Shown here in pieces: positions 34,249-43,189 of a stretch of DNA of 64,000 nt. The DNA lies in the NCBI RefSeq assembly GCF_024436035.1, contig NZ_JANFNG010000011.1, positions 1 through 64,000 on the forward strand. The letters run 5' to 3'. The translations under genes were made by a program, and so were the position numbers. The stretch comes from Streptomyces humicola. GTDB lineage: Bacteria > Actinomycetota > Actinomycetes > Streptomycetales > Streptomycetaceae. Under the pieces are notes generated by a model. It was not told the origin of the DNA and did not search any database. It saw only the letters and a program-made list of their open reading frames with translations. The first letter of the stretch is position 1; every line of letters begins with the position of its first letter.

Positions 34249-36741
34249 TCAGGCGACGGCCACGCCGCTCGGCTCGCTCGACAGGCCCAGCGGCGCACTG
34301 CCCACCACCTGCAGCGTCTTGACGTCGATCGCATCCACCGTGCTCGCCGCGTTCGCCGACACCCACACGGTGTCGTCGGTTGCGGTGATCCCGGTCGGCA
34401 CGTGGTGCACCCGCACCCGGGCGACGACGGTGCCGCTCGCGGCGTCGACCACCGTGACGGTGTCGTCCCCCGCACTGGTGACGTAGACGCGTGCACCGTC
34501 CGGGGCGACCGCGACCTGCCAGGGCCTCCTGCCCACGGGGATCCGCGCGACGACGAGGTGGTCGCGCGTGTCGATCACCGACAGCGTTTCCTCCCAGGCG
34601 TTGGCGACGTACACGCGGGTGCCGTCCGGGTGCACGGCGACGCCGTTGGAACGCGCCTGGCCGATCAGGAGCCGGCGCTGTTCGCCGTCGCCGGTGTCCA
34701 CCACCGACAGTCCGTCGAAGCAGGTGACGTACAGCGTTCCGCCGTCGGGGCTCGGCGCGACGGAGTGCGGCGCGAGACCCGTCTGCCACGTGGCGCACAC
34801 CTTGTCACAGCCGGTCTCGATCACCGAGACGGTCTGCGAGCCGCCGGGGCCGGTGTCCGGGCCGGTGTTGGCGACGTAGACGTGGCGGCCGTCCGGCGAG
34901 GACGCCACACCGTGCGGGAGGAGACCCACGGTGACACTCGAGACGATCCTGCCCTGCGTGGTGTCGTACACCGAAACGTCGCTCGCTCCGGAGTTGCTGA
35001 TGTACAGCTTGTGGCCGCCGGCGGGCGCGGTGATGCCGTAGGGGTTGGTCCCGGCGTCGATGCTCGCCACCAGCCGGTGGGTCGATGTGTCGACCACGGC
35101 GATCGAGTAGCTGACCATGCCGGCCGCGTAGGTGTGCACGCCGCTGGTCGGGCCGGTCTTGGGCACGGAGTCCTGCGTGCCGGGGAAGTTGGTGCCCGCG
35201 GTGCCGTCCGGGAAGTCACCGCTGTGCGAGGTGGCATTCTCCACGGAACGGCTCGTGGAGTACCGCCGCGCACCGCTCAGTTCGCCCGTCCCGCCCGGCG
35301 CGGAGCTCGCGGACGGCACCGCTTGAAGACCCGGGCCGGTCTCCTGGTGCGGGGGCCTCTGGTCGGCGCCGGGGACGGGCGGCGGCGGCAGGGTGGCCAC
35401 CTCGTGCTCGGCGGTCCACAACTGCCGCTTGGTCGGTGGCAGCGCCGGGAACGGCCGGGTGTGCGGGAATCCGAGCGCCGAGGTGAGGTCGCCGAACGTC
35501 TGCCGCCGCCAGTCGCTGATGTTCGGCTCGCGCACGCCGGTGATCTGCTCCAGGAAGCGCAGCACGGAGGTGTGGTCGAAGGGCTCGCTCGACACGTAAC
35601 CGCCTTGCGTCCACGGCGAGACGATGATGCACGGCACGCGGATGCCCGCGCCGATCGGCAGCCCCTGGACGAACTCGTCTGCTGTCCCCTCGGGCGGCGT
35701 CGGCGGGACGACGTGGTCGAACAGGCCGTCGTTCTCGTCGTAGTTGACGATGAACACGGTCTTGCGCCACACGTCGGGGTTGGCGGCCACCGCATCCAGC
35801 TGTCGGGCGAGGAAGTCGGCGCCGGACGCCGGGAGGTAGTCGGGATGCTCCGACTGCGGTGACGTCGGGATGATCCATGAGACGGTCGGCAGCCGGTCGT
35901 GGAGCGCGTCGCGCGCGAACTGGTCGGCCGGGCCGATGGTCAGCCCGTGCTCGTAGAGCGGGTCGCCCGGCTCGGCGTCCTGGTAGGCCTTGAAGAACTC
36001 CAGCGGATTGCAGCCGTAGTCGTCCTCCTCCTGGTAGACGTGCCAGGAGATGCCGGCCTCGGTCAGCCGCTCGGGATAGGTGGTCCAGCGGAACGGCTGC
36101 GGGATCACGTTGCTGATGACCGGTCCGCCGTGCGCGCCACCGGGGTCGATGGTGCCGCTCCAGTGGTAGAGGCGGTTGGGCCAGGTCGGGCCGAGGACGG
36201 AGCTGTGGTAGGCGTCGCAGAGGGTGAAGGACTCGGCGAGCGCGAAGTGGAAGGGGATGTCGGCCCGCTCGTAATAGCCCATGGTGTAGGGGCCGTTGGC
36301 GTTGCCGTCGGCGGCGCGGTGGGCCGGGACCCAGTTGTCCATCGCGCCGCCGTTCCACGCCTGGTGCTGCGTCGTCCACGCGTGGCTGGTCGACGGGATC
36401 GCCTGTGCGCTCGTGCTCCTGGTGTCCAGGTGGAACGGGAGCAGATAGCCGTCGGGGTTGTCCGGATCCGGCTGGTAGAAGATCGAGCGCCCGTTCGGCA
36501 GCGTGGCGGCATCCGGGTCGTCGAATCCGCGCACTCCGCGCAGCGTGCCGAAGTAGTGGTCGAACGACCGGTTCTCCAGCATCAGGATGACGACGTGCTC
36601 GATCTCCTCCAGCGAGCCGGGACGACGGACCGGGTCGGCCATGACGCGCTGCAGATTCGGCGGGAGCACGGATGCCGCGGCGGCGAGACCGCTGATGCCC
36701 AGTGCTGACCTGAGTAGCCGTCGACGGGAGACGCCTGCCAT
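34249..36741 (-). CDS. Tat-exported phosphoesterase fused to a YVTN beta-propeller
   Basis: This 830-residue protein has a twin-arginine signal (SRRRLLRSALGISGLAAAAS, about residues 5-24). A phosphoesterase domain of the phospholipase C/acid phosphatase family follows (VVILMLENRSFDHYFGTLRG, VNYDENDGLFDHVVPP, FDHTSVLRFLEQITG) to about residue 470. After a linker, the C-terminal ~300 residues form a YncE-like propeller with repeated YVTN/YVAN blades (VYVANAWEETLSVIDTRDH, LYVTCFDGLSVVDTGDGEQ). The start ATG has GAGGTGG upstream. It is convergent with the redox operon. Substrates are probably exported phospholipids or organic phosphate. Confidence 0.87.
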   Translation of the reverse strand: MAGVSRRRLLRSALGISGLAAAASVLPPNLQRVMADPVRRPGSLEEIEHVVILMLENRSFDHYFGTLRGVRGFDDPDAATLPNGRSIFYQPDPDNPDGYLLPFHLDTRSTSAQAIPSTSHAWTTQHQAWNGGAMDNWVPAHRAADGNANGPYTMGYYERADIPFHFALAESFTLCDAYHSSVLGPTWPNRLYHWSGTIDPGGAHGGPVISNVIPQPFRWTTYPERLTEAGISWHVYQEEDDYGCNPLEFFKAYQDAEPGDPLYEHGLTIGPADQFARDALHDRLPTVSWIIPTSPQSEHPDYLPASGADFLARQLDAVAANPDVWRKTVFIVNYDENDGLFDHVVPPTPPEGTADEFVQGLPIGAGIRVPCIIVSPWTQGGYVSSEPFDHTSVLRFLEQITGVREPNISDWRRQTFGDLTSALGFPHTRPFPALPPTKRQLWTAEHEVATLPPPPVPGADQRPPHQETGPGLQAVPSASSAPGGTGELSGARRYSTSRSVENATSHSGDFPDGTAGTNFPGTQDSVPKTGPTSGVHTYAAGMVSYSIAVVDTSTHRLVASIDAGTNPYGITAPAGGHKLYISNSGASDVSVYDTTQGRIVSSVTVGLLPHGVASSPDGRHVYVANTGPDTGPGGSQTVSVIETGCDKVCATWQTGLAPHSVAPSPDGGTLYVTCFDGLSVVDTGDGEQRRLLIGQARSNGVAVHPDGTRVYVANAWEETLSVIDTRDHLVVARIPVGRRPWQVAVAPDGARVYVTSAGDDTVTVVDAASGTVVARVRVHHVPTGITATDDTVWVSANAASTVDAIDVKTLQVVGSAPLGLSSEPSGVAVA

Positions 36742-36964
36742 GACCACCTCGCTGCCGGAGACCGGGGACCTGTTCACCACACACCAGTGCGCCGTGCGAC
36801 ACAAGGGACAGGCGGTGAACCCCCCTCAACTTCGCATTGACCGGGCTGCGGGACACCGGCGCATCTCGGCCATTCGGGTGATCGGCCGGACTCGCCGGGG
36901 CATGTGTGAGGTGCCCGTCAGCGGGCAGGTACGACGGCGACCGACAACGAACGGGGTGAGGTAC

Positions 36965-37252
36965 ATGCACGACGGGGGCGGATTCAGCGGTGGCCACGGC
37001 GGGGGCGGCTTCGGCGGCCATCACGGCGGGGGCAGCGGCCTGCAACACCATCACCACACCGGGAATCACCACCATCACAACGGGAACGCGCAGGACGCGG
37101 GTTCCGGCGCGCTCTTCGCCACGGCCTCCGGCAGCCGCCGGCACCCCGGCCGTCGTTCCGCGTCTCGCTCCGGCGTTGCCACGGTGATGGTCGCGATCTT
37201 CCTGGTCGTCGCTTTCGTCCTGGTGGCCACGGCCATTCAGACGCATCACTAG
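36965..37252 (+). CDS. histidine/glycine-rich single-pass membrane protein
   Basis: This 95-residue protein begins with a Gly/His-rich half (HDGGGFSGGHGGGGFGGHHG; 17 of the first 43 residues are His or lie beside His runs, with an LQHHHHTGNHHHHNG patch). A basic segment and one C-terminal transmembrane helix (VATVMVAIFLVVAFVLVATA) follow. It may bind divalent metals on one membrane face. GGGTGAGG before the ATG supports the start. It is the first of three same-strand genes before the flotillin. No family is recognised. Confidence 0.65.
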   Translation: MHDGGGFSGGHGGGGFGGHHGGGSGLQHHHHTGNHHHHNGNAQDAGSGALFATASGSRRHPGRRSASRSGVATVMVAIFLVVAFVLVATAIQTHH

Positions 37253-37338
37253 CGGCCAAGCAGGCCGCGAGGCGTTAATGTCTGGGCTGCAGAAACAACA
37301 AGGCTGCAGTTCCGGAACGACGAGGGGGGCGGCCGTCC

Positions 37339-37590
37339 ATGACGCGGGACGAGGCCGTGATCGGCTGTACGGGGGTGCTCGTCATCGGCACCCGCGGGCC
37401 CGCTGGTCCCGGCGAGGTCCTGGTACGGGTCAGGGGCGGTTCCGAGACCTTCCTCGCCTGGTCCGCCGAGCCCCTGGCCAAGGGGGCGCCCGTGCTCGTC
37501 GTCGAATCCCGTGGCGCTCGCCAGGTCGATGTCATCGAGTGGGCTGATTCGTTGGATGCGTCGGCCGGCGGTACCGGCGACGCCGGTTGA
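37339..37590 (+). CDS. NfeD-like soluble OB-fold protein
   Basis: This 83-residue protein with a beta-rich core (EAVIGCTGVLVIGTRGPAGP, GEVLVRVRGGSETFLAW, GAPVLVVESRGARQVDVIEW) matches the soluble OB domain of NfeD-type partners of flotillins. It lacks the membrane helices of longer NfeD proteins. It ends eleven bases before the flotillin start, so the two are an operon. It probably helps flotillin membrane assemblies. Confidence 0.7.
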   Translation: MTRDEAVIGCTGVLVIGTRGPAGPGEVLVRVRGGSETFLAWSAEPLAKGAPVLVVESRGARQVDVIEWADSLDASAGGTGDAG

Positions 37591-37601
37591 GGAGACGAAA
37601 G

Positions 37602-38768
37602 ATGTTCGGTTACCGGGTTCCCGCCCCCGACGAGGCGATGCTGATCTCGGGTGGCAGGCGTGGGCAGGGGGGTGCGCCGTTCCGCGTGGTGACCGGCCAC
37701 GGCAAGTTCGTGCTCCCCGTCTTCCGTAAGGTCCGCTTCCTGACGCTCGCGATGTGCGAGGCCGAGGTCGCGGAGACGTGCGTGACCAAGCAGGGCATCG
37801 CCCTGACGGTGCGTGCCGTGATCGCCTTCAAGGTGGGCAACGACACCGAGTCCATCGTCAACGCCGGGCAGCGGTTCCTCTCCGACCAGGACCAGATGTC
37901 GGTGCTGACGGGGCGGATCTTCGCCGGGCATCTGCGCGCGATCATAGGCTCGATGACGGTCGAGGAGATCGTCACCGAGCGGCAGAAGCTGGCCACCGAG
38001 GTGCTCGACACCTCGAAGGCGGAGATGGCGAAGATCGGTCTGATCGTCGACTCACTGCAGATCCAGTCGATCGACGATGGCGACACCGGCTATATCGACG
38101 CGATGTCCGCCCCGTACAAGGCGGCCATCCAGCGGCAGGCCCAGATCGCCCAGGCGCAGGCCACCCAGGCCTCGGTCGAGGCGCAGCAGGAGGCCGCACG
38201 GAACCAGGCCGAGTACGCCCGGCAGACCGCCATCGTCCAGGCCCAGTACAACGCCGAGGTGGACCGCGCCCAGGCCCAGGCGGCGCAGGCCGGACCGCTG
38301 GCACAGGCGCACGCGCAGCAGGAAGTGCTGGCGGCGCAGACCGAGTTGGCCGAGCGCGCGGCCCAGCTGCGCCAGCAGCAACTGGTGGCCGAGGTGGTCA
38401 AGCCCGCCGAGGCGGAGGCCGAGCGGATCAGGGTCCTCGCCCTCGCCGAGGCGGAGCGGATGAAGATCCAGGCCGAGGCGGCGGCATCGCACGACCGGGT
38501 GGCACTGGACCGCATGCTGATCGAACAGCTCCCGCAGATCGTCAAGGAGGCCGCGGCCGGTCTCTCCGGCGCCAGCGTCAACGTCCTCAACGGCGCCGAC
38601 GGGCTCGGTGAGATCGCGGCGGGCCTGGTCGGGCAGGGCCTGACGATCCTGGAGTCGGTGCGCAAGAACCTGGGCACGTCCGAGGGCGACGGCGGGACGC
38701 GGAAGTTCGAGGTGCAGCGGTATCTGGGGTCGTCCGGCAAGGACAGCGGCTCGATCGACATCCAGTAG
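37602..38768 (+). CDS. SPFH/flotillin-like scaffold protein
   Basis: This 388-residue flotillin-like protein has an N-terminal SPFH domain (FGYRVPAPDEAMLISGG, KFVLPVFRKVRFLTLAM, SIVNAGQRFLSDQDQMSVLT) and then a long alanine/glutamine-rich coiled coil (QAQIAQAQATQASVEAQQEA, about residues 175-300), ending in a short hydrophobic-repeat tail. Flotillins organise membrane microdomains. The ATG is preceded by GGAGACGAAAG. It pairs with the NfeD-like gene upstream. Confidence 0.92.
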   Translation: MFGYRVPAPDEAMLISGGRRGQGGAPFRVVTGHGKFVLPVFRKVRFLTLAMCEAEVAETCVTKQGIALTVRAVIAFKVGNDTESIVNAGQRFLSDQDQMSVLTGRIFAGHLRAIIGSMTVEEIVTERQKLATEVLDTSKAEMAKIGLIVDSLQIQSIDDGDTGYIDAMSAPYKAAIQRQAQIAQAQATQASVEAQQEAARNQAEYARQTAIVQAQYNAEVDRAQAQAAQAGPLAQAHAQQEVLAAQTELAERAAQLRQQQLVAEVVKPAEAEAERIRVLALAEAERMKIQAEAAASHDRVALDRMLIEQLPQIVKEAAAGLSGASVNVLNGADGLGEIAAGLVGQGLTILESVRKNLGTSEGDGGTRKFEVQRYLGSSGKDSGSIDIQ

Positions 38769-38814
38769 CCCGCATACGGCTCCGCCGGGGGAGCCGCAGA
38801 GAGGAGGCCGTCGG

Positions 38815-39450
38815 GTGGCCGGCGATGGTGCAGTTGCTCATGGCGGCCGGCCCGGGCGGCCGCGCAAGATCCCGCTGAGCAATCCGGAGCGGCGCCGGGA
38901 GGTCTTCGACGCCGTGCGGGCCCTGCTCGCCGAGGTGGGGTACGAGCGATGCACCATGGACCTGGTCGCCCAGCGGGCCCGGGCCAGCAAGGCAACGCTC
39001 TACCAGCGCTGGCCGTCCAAGGCCCAGCTGGTGGTCGACGCGCTGCAGGAGCACCAGCCCGCACTGGCGGGGGCGGACACCGGGTCGTTCCGTGACGATC
39101 TGCGGCATCTGCTGATCTCGTGGCTGTCGGGCCTGACGGAGGAGGATCGCGGGCTCGTGATCGCCCTGCTCGAAGGCAGCAGAAGGGACGCCGAACTCGC
39201 CAGGCTGCGCCGTGAGCGGCTCAGCCGGCCGTTGCAGCAGGCGGCGGAGACCGTCCTGGCGAGGGCTCAGCAGCGGGGTGAGATCCCGCCGGGCGTCGAT
39301 GAGGAACTGCTGGTCGAGTTGCCCTTCGCGCTGGTGCTGATGCACGTGCTGGTCCTCGACGAGGAGCCGGGCCGTGAGCTGGTCGACCGGATCGTCGACG
39401 GGGTGCTGGGGCCCCTGCTCGGCGCGCCGGAACCACCTCGGCCCGGCTGA
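38815..39450 (+). CDS. TetR family regulator
   Basis: This 211-residue repressor has an N-terminal HTH (RREVFDAVRALLAEVGYERC, then TMDLVAQRARASKATLYQRW) and a C-terminal ligand domain. GTG at 38815 follows GAGAGGAGG. The gene is followed by a cluster of CGGATCCG palindromes and then the P450 and ferredoxin genes on the same strand. It most likely binds those sites and controls the P450 unit, possibly with its own expression. The inducer is unknown. Confidence 0.9.
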   Translation: MAGDGAVAHGGRPGRPRKIPLSNPERRREVFDAVRALLAEVGYERCTMDLVAQRARASKATLYQRWPSKAQLVVDALQEHQPALAGADTGSFRDDLRHLLISWLSGLTEEDRGLVIALLEGSRRDAELARLRRERLSRPLQQAAETVLARAQQRGEIPPGVDEELLVELPFALVLMHVLVLDEEPGRELVDRIVDGVLGPLLGAPEPPRPG

Positions 39451-39461
39451 GCGTGCCGGCT

Positions 39462-39522
39462 GATCGGATCCGGCCGGATCCGATCTATGCACAGCAGTCC
39501 CAGGCACATAGAACGGATCCGT
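39462..39522. promoter_or_regulatory. palindromic operator cluster (CGGATCCG x3)
   Basis: A perfect 24-base palindrome at 39462-39485 contains two CGGATCCG cores ten bases apart (39465, 39475). A third core lies in ACGGATCCGT at 39513-39522. They sit between the TetR gene and the P450 start, with the last about 50 bases before the ATG. TetR factors bind such paired palindromes, so this is the best candidate operator for the neighbouring repressor. Confidence 0.65.
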
Positions 39523-39571
39523 ACTACCCTGAAATGGAAGATCCAGTTCTTCGCCTGGGAGGTTTGATCCC

Positions 39572-40828
39572 ATGCGCGTGACCGAGCCCTCCCCCTGCTC
39601 CACGGGGGGACCCCCGCCGACCACCCTGCCGACCCACCGCAGCTGCCCGTTCGATCCGCCTGAAGAGTACGACCGGCTGCGCGAGCAGGATCCGGTCAGC
39701 AGGCTGGCGTTCCCCGACGGCAAGACCGGCTGGCTGCTCACCCGCCACCAGGACGTACGCGCGCTCCTGGCGGACGACCGCTTCAGCTCCGACCGCAGGC
39801 GCGCCTCCTCGCCGCTGCGTACCTTCCCCCTGCGCCCCGATGATCTTCAGTCGCGCGCCGGCATGCTCATCACCATGGACCCGCCCGAGCACACGCGGTA
39901 CCGGCGGATGCTCACCCGCTATTTCACGGTGCGGCGGATGCGTGCCCTGGCGCCGCGGGTCGAGCAGATCGTCGCCGAGCATCTCGACGCGATGGAACGC
40001 AGCGGGCCGCCCGTGGACCTCGTCCGCGCCTTCGCCCTGCCGATCCCCTCGCTCGTCATATGCGAGCTGCTCGGCGTGCCGTACGACGACCGTGCGAAGT
40101 TCCAGCAGTGGACGTCGACCCTGCTCAGGCTCGACACCGACGAAGAGACCGCGCTGGCGGCGCGCGACGCGCTACGCGACTACATGCTCGGCCTGGTGGC
40201 CGTCAAGCGCTTCCACCCCGACGACGCCCTGCTCTCCCACCTGATCGCCACGCAGGACATGCAGGAGACGCCCCAGGACGCCGAGCTCACCGACGAGGAA
40301 CTGGCCGGCGTCGGACGCCTCCTGCTCGTCGCGGGCCATGAGACCACGGCGAACATGCTGGCGCTCGGCACCTACACCCTGCTGTCGAACCCCGGCCAGC
40401 TCCGCGCCATGCTCGACCAGCCCGAATCCGTGGAGCGCGCCGTCGAGGAGCTCCTGCGCTACCTGACCATCGTGCAGTTCGGCACGATCCGCGTCGCCCG
40501 CGAGGACGTCGAGATCGACGGCCGTCACATCCGCGCCGGTGAAACGGTGGTCGCCTCGCTCGCCGCCGCCAACCGGGACCCGGAGCACTTTCGGCACCCC
40601 GAGGAGCTCGACCTGGGGCGCGAGCCCTCCCAGCACGTCGCCTTCGGGCACGGCATCCACCAGTGCCTCGGCCAGCAACTGGCCCGCGTGGAGATGGAGG
40701 TGGCGTTCCCGGCTCTCTTCCGCCGCTTCCCGGGCCTCCGCCTCGCTGTAACGCCGGAGCAGGTCCCGATGCGCGATGACATGCTCATCTACGGAGTGCA
40801 CGCACTTCCGCTCACCTGGGACGGGTGA
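39572..40828 (+). CDS. cytochrome P450
   Basis: This 418-residue P450 of the soluble bacterial class, CYP105-like in character, has I-helix LLLVAGHETTANML, ExxR in EELLRYLTIV, and the heme loop FGHGIHQCLGQQLARVEM with the cysteine thiolate. The substrate is unknown. It is followed by a [3Fe-4S] ferredoxin and preceded by a TetR gene and palindromes. GGGAGG precedes the ATG. Codons 6-14 lie inside an inverted copy of the GC palindromic repeat and encode a CSTGGPPP insert before the conserved start of the fold. Confidence 0.93.
   Translation: MRVTEPSPCSTGGPPPTTLPTHRSCPFDPPEEYDRLREQDPVSRLAFPDGKTGWLLTRHQDVRALLADDRFSSDRRRASSPLRTFPLRPDDLQSRAGMLITMDPPEHTRYRRMLTRYFTVRRMRALAPRVEQIVAEHLDAMERSGPPVDLVRAFALPIPSLVICELLGVPYDDRAKFQQWTSTLLRLDTDEETALAARDALRDYMLGLVAVKRFHPDDALLSHLIATQDMQETPQDAELTDEELAGVGRLLLVAGHETTANMLALGTYTLLSNPGQLRAMLDQPESVERAVEELLRYLTIVQFGTIRVAREDVEIDGRHIRAGETVVASLAAANRDPEHFRHPEELDLGREPSQHVAFGHGIHQCLGQQLARVEMEVAFPALFRRFPGLRLAVTPEQVPMRDDMLIYGVHALPLTWDG
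39589..39612. repeat. inverted copy of the GC palindromic repeat in the P450 start
   Basis: This 24-base copy reads CTCCCCCTGCTCCACGGGGG then GACC. It is the reverse complement of the repeat family in dgt (GGTCCCCC...GCAGGGGGAG) with one central difference. It keeps the P450 frame. Confidence 0.75.
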
Positions 40829-40835
40829 TCCCGCC

Positions 40836-41033
40836 ATGAAGATCCGGATCGATCACGAGCGGTGCCGCGGCGCCGGGCAGTGCGCCCTCCACGCTCCCGA
40901 GCTGTTCGACCAGTCCGACGACGACGGCACCGTCGTCCTGCTCGACGCGGAGCCCCCGCCCGAGCTCGAGGACTCCGCGCGCCTCGCCGCGGCCCTGTGT
41001 CCCAACTCGGTCATCACCATCATCGAGTCCTGA
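40836..41033 (+). CDS. ferredoxin partner of the P450 ([3Fe-4S] type)
   Basis: This 65-residue ferredoxin has cysteines at 10, 16 and 55 (ERCRGAGQC and LCPN); alanine replaces the fourth ligand, as in P450-associated [3Fe-4S] ferredoxins. It starts seven bases after the P450 stop, so it is co-transcribed and most likely the direct electron donor. Confidence 0.93.
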   Translation: MKIRIDHERCRGAGQCALHAPELFDQSDDDGTVVLLDAEPPPELEDSARLAAALCPNSVITIIES

Positions 41034-41111
41034 GCGGTCCCTGCCGAGGTGCGGGGGACACGGCCCGGTCGGCTCACGGCCCACGGGACCGTGCGCCGAC
41101 CTCGGACCGGC

Positions 41112-41705
41112 TCAGCCCTTGCGGCCGGCCCGGCGCCTGATGACGAAGCCGGTGGCCAGTGCACCGGCCATCAGCGCGGTACCGAAGGCGACTTCACCGC
41201 CGTCGGGGTGGGTGATGCCGCCGCCGAGGCCCGTGCGGGCACTGCCGCGCGGCGCGGCGGGCTTGGTCGTCGGCATGGGCATGGCCGACGCGCTCGCGCT
41301 CGGGCCGGGGCTGCTGCCGCTGCGCATGACGGTCAGGGTGGCCGTCGCGCTCACGCCCGAATTGACGTCGCACGCCACATTGACCTTGTACGTGCCCGGC
41401 TTGACGCTGGAGAAGACGGTGCCGGTGCCGGTGACGGCGCCGGGTGTCCCGCCCTTGTACGCCTGGAGGCTGATGGTGGGGAAGGCGTTGGAGTACGCCC
41501 GGGAAACGGCGGTGCTGCTGGTGGTGCTGCTGGTGGTGATGCAACCGGTCGCGGTGATCCGCACCGCCTGACCGGGACGCGCGTTGCTCGGGGAGACGAT
41601 GACCTGCCCGCCCTCGACAGCCGATGCCGGCGGGGTCGTGATCACCAGGGCCGCCCCGGTGACGGCGGCCATCGCGCCGACGCGGGCTATGCCTGCTGTA
41701 CGCAT
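41112..41705 (-). CDS. secreted protein with C-terminal membrane anchor, unknown
   Basis: This 197-residue protein has a signal peptide (RTAGIARVGAMAAVTGAALV, cleavage near ASA at about 29) and a beta-rich domain of about 100 residues with two cysteines (TATGCITTS, NVACDVNSG). A Ser/Pro/Thr linker and a C-terminal helix with basic tail (GTALMAGALATGFVIRRRAG) end it. There is no LPXTG-type motif. The domain looks like an Ig-like/PKD-type extracellular fold. Function is unknown. It is convergent with the P450-ferredoxin unit. Confidence 0.65.
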   Translation of the reverse strand: MRTAGIARVGAMAAVTGAALVITTPPASAVEGGQVIVSPSNARPGQAVRITATGCITTSSTTSSTAVSRAYSNAFPTISLQAYKGGTPGAVTGTGTVFSSVKPGTYKVNVACDVNSGVSATATLTVMRSGSSPGPSASASAMPMPTTKPAAPRGSARTGLGGGITHPDGGEVAFGTALMAGALATGFVIRRRAGRKG

Positions 41706-41941
41706 GTGGATCCCTTGCCTTTCCGAATCGTATGCGCCGCAGCCGTCCTGTCACACTTTCGGATGGTGACCGGACGGCTGAGTCGTACCGCGGCGTCCGA
41801 CCTCAGCCAAGGGGAGATCGCACGTCCAGGCCCACCGCTGATCGCCCAGACGGGTGGCCGCGTTGCGTCGTTCGGGGGCCGTTACGGCAAGGGAGGTTTC
41901 ACGGAGGCGCGCAACACGACAGCGACGCGACGCCATACGGC

Positions 41942-43189
41942 TCACGCCGTACGGGCGAGCGGCCGGGCGCCGAAGCCGTCATCGCGCCCCCGGCGAGCGA
42001 GCGCCTCGACGACATGTGCCGCCTCCCGCTCCGGCGGCAGCAGCGGCAGGTACACGCGCCCGCGGCCGGCCTGCGCCTCCAGCGCGTCGGCAAGGCCCGC
42101 GGGAGTTTGCGGCCACGGTGCGATGCCGGCGGCCGCCAGCGTCGCCGCGTTCGCCCGGCCGTGCCCGGAGAGCACCTCGTAGCTGACCGCCGGCAGCCCC
42201 GCGACGAGCGCCTCGGTGAGCGAAAGGCCGCCCGCGTTGTGGACCAGCACATCGGCGGCGGCCATCAGCCTCGGCACGTCGTCGCGCCAGCCGAGCGCCA
42301 CCACACCGGGCAGCGCCTCGATCCGGCGCCGCAGCCGGTCGTTCCTGCCGCACAGCACGACGGGCACGGTGCGTCGTGCCGCCCGCATCGCACGGACGCT
42401 GCCCATGACGTCGCCGAGGCCCAGGGAACCGGTCATCATCAACGCGATCCGCTGGTCCGCCGCGACTCCCAGCTCCGCACGCACCGCCTGCCGCACCCCC
42501 TCCCGCGCGGACTCGTCGGCCGCCTGCCGGAAGGCGTCGTGCGCCAGCGGCCCCGCGGGCGCCATGGGCACCCCGTACCGCTCCATCCCCTCGACAGCCG
42601 TCGCCTCCGTGCACGTGAGGTGGGCGTCGTTGTGCGGATGCACCCACAGGCGGTGCGGTGCCGGGTCGGTGAGATAGCAGACCGTCGGCGCGATGAGAGC
42701 GCCATCCCGCTTGAGCATCCCGAGGGTCTGGGCCGCGAACGGGAAGGTGGTGACCACCACGTCGTACCCTCGGCCCCCAGGACCCGCCTCCGGGGCCGCC
42801 CGGTGCGCCCAGTCGGCCACGTCCCGGCGCGCCGACCGGCACACGTGCATGGTCAGCCGGCGCACCCCGGAGTCCCGTTCCCCGCAGCGGAACAGCCAGT
42901 CGAACACCGCGGGGGCGTGGCTGGCGCTGAACGCGTACCCGTCCCGCAGCACCCGCTGGTACGGGCGCGGCAGCGCATCGAGGAAGTCGCGGCAGGTGGC
43001 CTCCATGCCCCGCGCCCGCAGCCTGCGCGCCAGCTCGGCGGCCGCACCGTCGTGGCCCGCCCCCACGCTGCCGGAGATCACCAGAGCGCGCAGCGGCCCC
43101 TCGTCCCGGCCGGTATGCCCACACCCAGGGGCCGCTCCCCGCCCCTCCGACGCCGACCTCCGGCTCAGGGCAACAGTGCGCAGGCGCAT
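41942..43189 (-). CDS. MGDG synthase/UDP-sugar-type glycosyltransferase
   Basis: This 415-residue GT28-like glycosyltransferase resembles monogalactosyldiacylglycerol synthase. N-terminal ALVISGSVGAGHDGAAAELA is the family's GxGHxxAA start. The C-terminal nucleotide site is ADVLVHNAGGLSLTEALVAG. It probably transfers a sugar to a lipid or membrane acceptor on the cytoplasmic face. It is single, with no partner gene apparent. The region 43190-43354 upstream is non-coding. Confidence 0.82.
   Translation of the reverse strand: MRLRTVALSRRSASEGRGAAPGCGHTGRDEGPLRALVISGSVGAGHDGAAAELARRLRARGMEATCRDFLDALPRPYQRVLRDGYAFSASHAPAVFDWLFRCGERDSGVRRLTMHVCRSARRDVADWAHRAAPEAGPGGRGYDVVVTTFPFAAQTLGMLKRDGALIAPTVCYLTDPAPHRLWVHPHNDAHLTCTEATAVEGMERYGVPMAPAGPLAHDAFRQAADESAREGVRQAVRAELGVAADQRIALMMTGSLGLGDVMGSVRAMRAARRTVPVVLCGRNDRLRRRIEALPGVVALGWRDDVPRLMAAADVLVHNAGGLSLTEALVAGLPAVSYEVLSGHGRANAATLAAAGIAPWPQTPAGLADALEAQAGRGRVYLPLLPPEREAAHVVEALARRGRDDGFGARPLARTA

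Noticed and set aside
39572-41033. P450 plus ferredoxin as part of a secondary-metabolite cluster
   Set aside because: No biosynthetic core enzyme (PKS, NRPS, terpene synthase, RiPP) is nearby; a stand-alone TetR-controlled P450 unit explains it.
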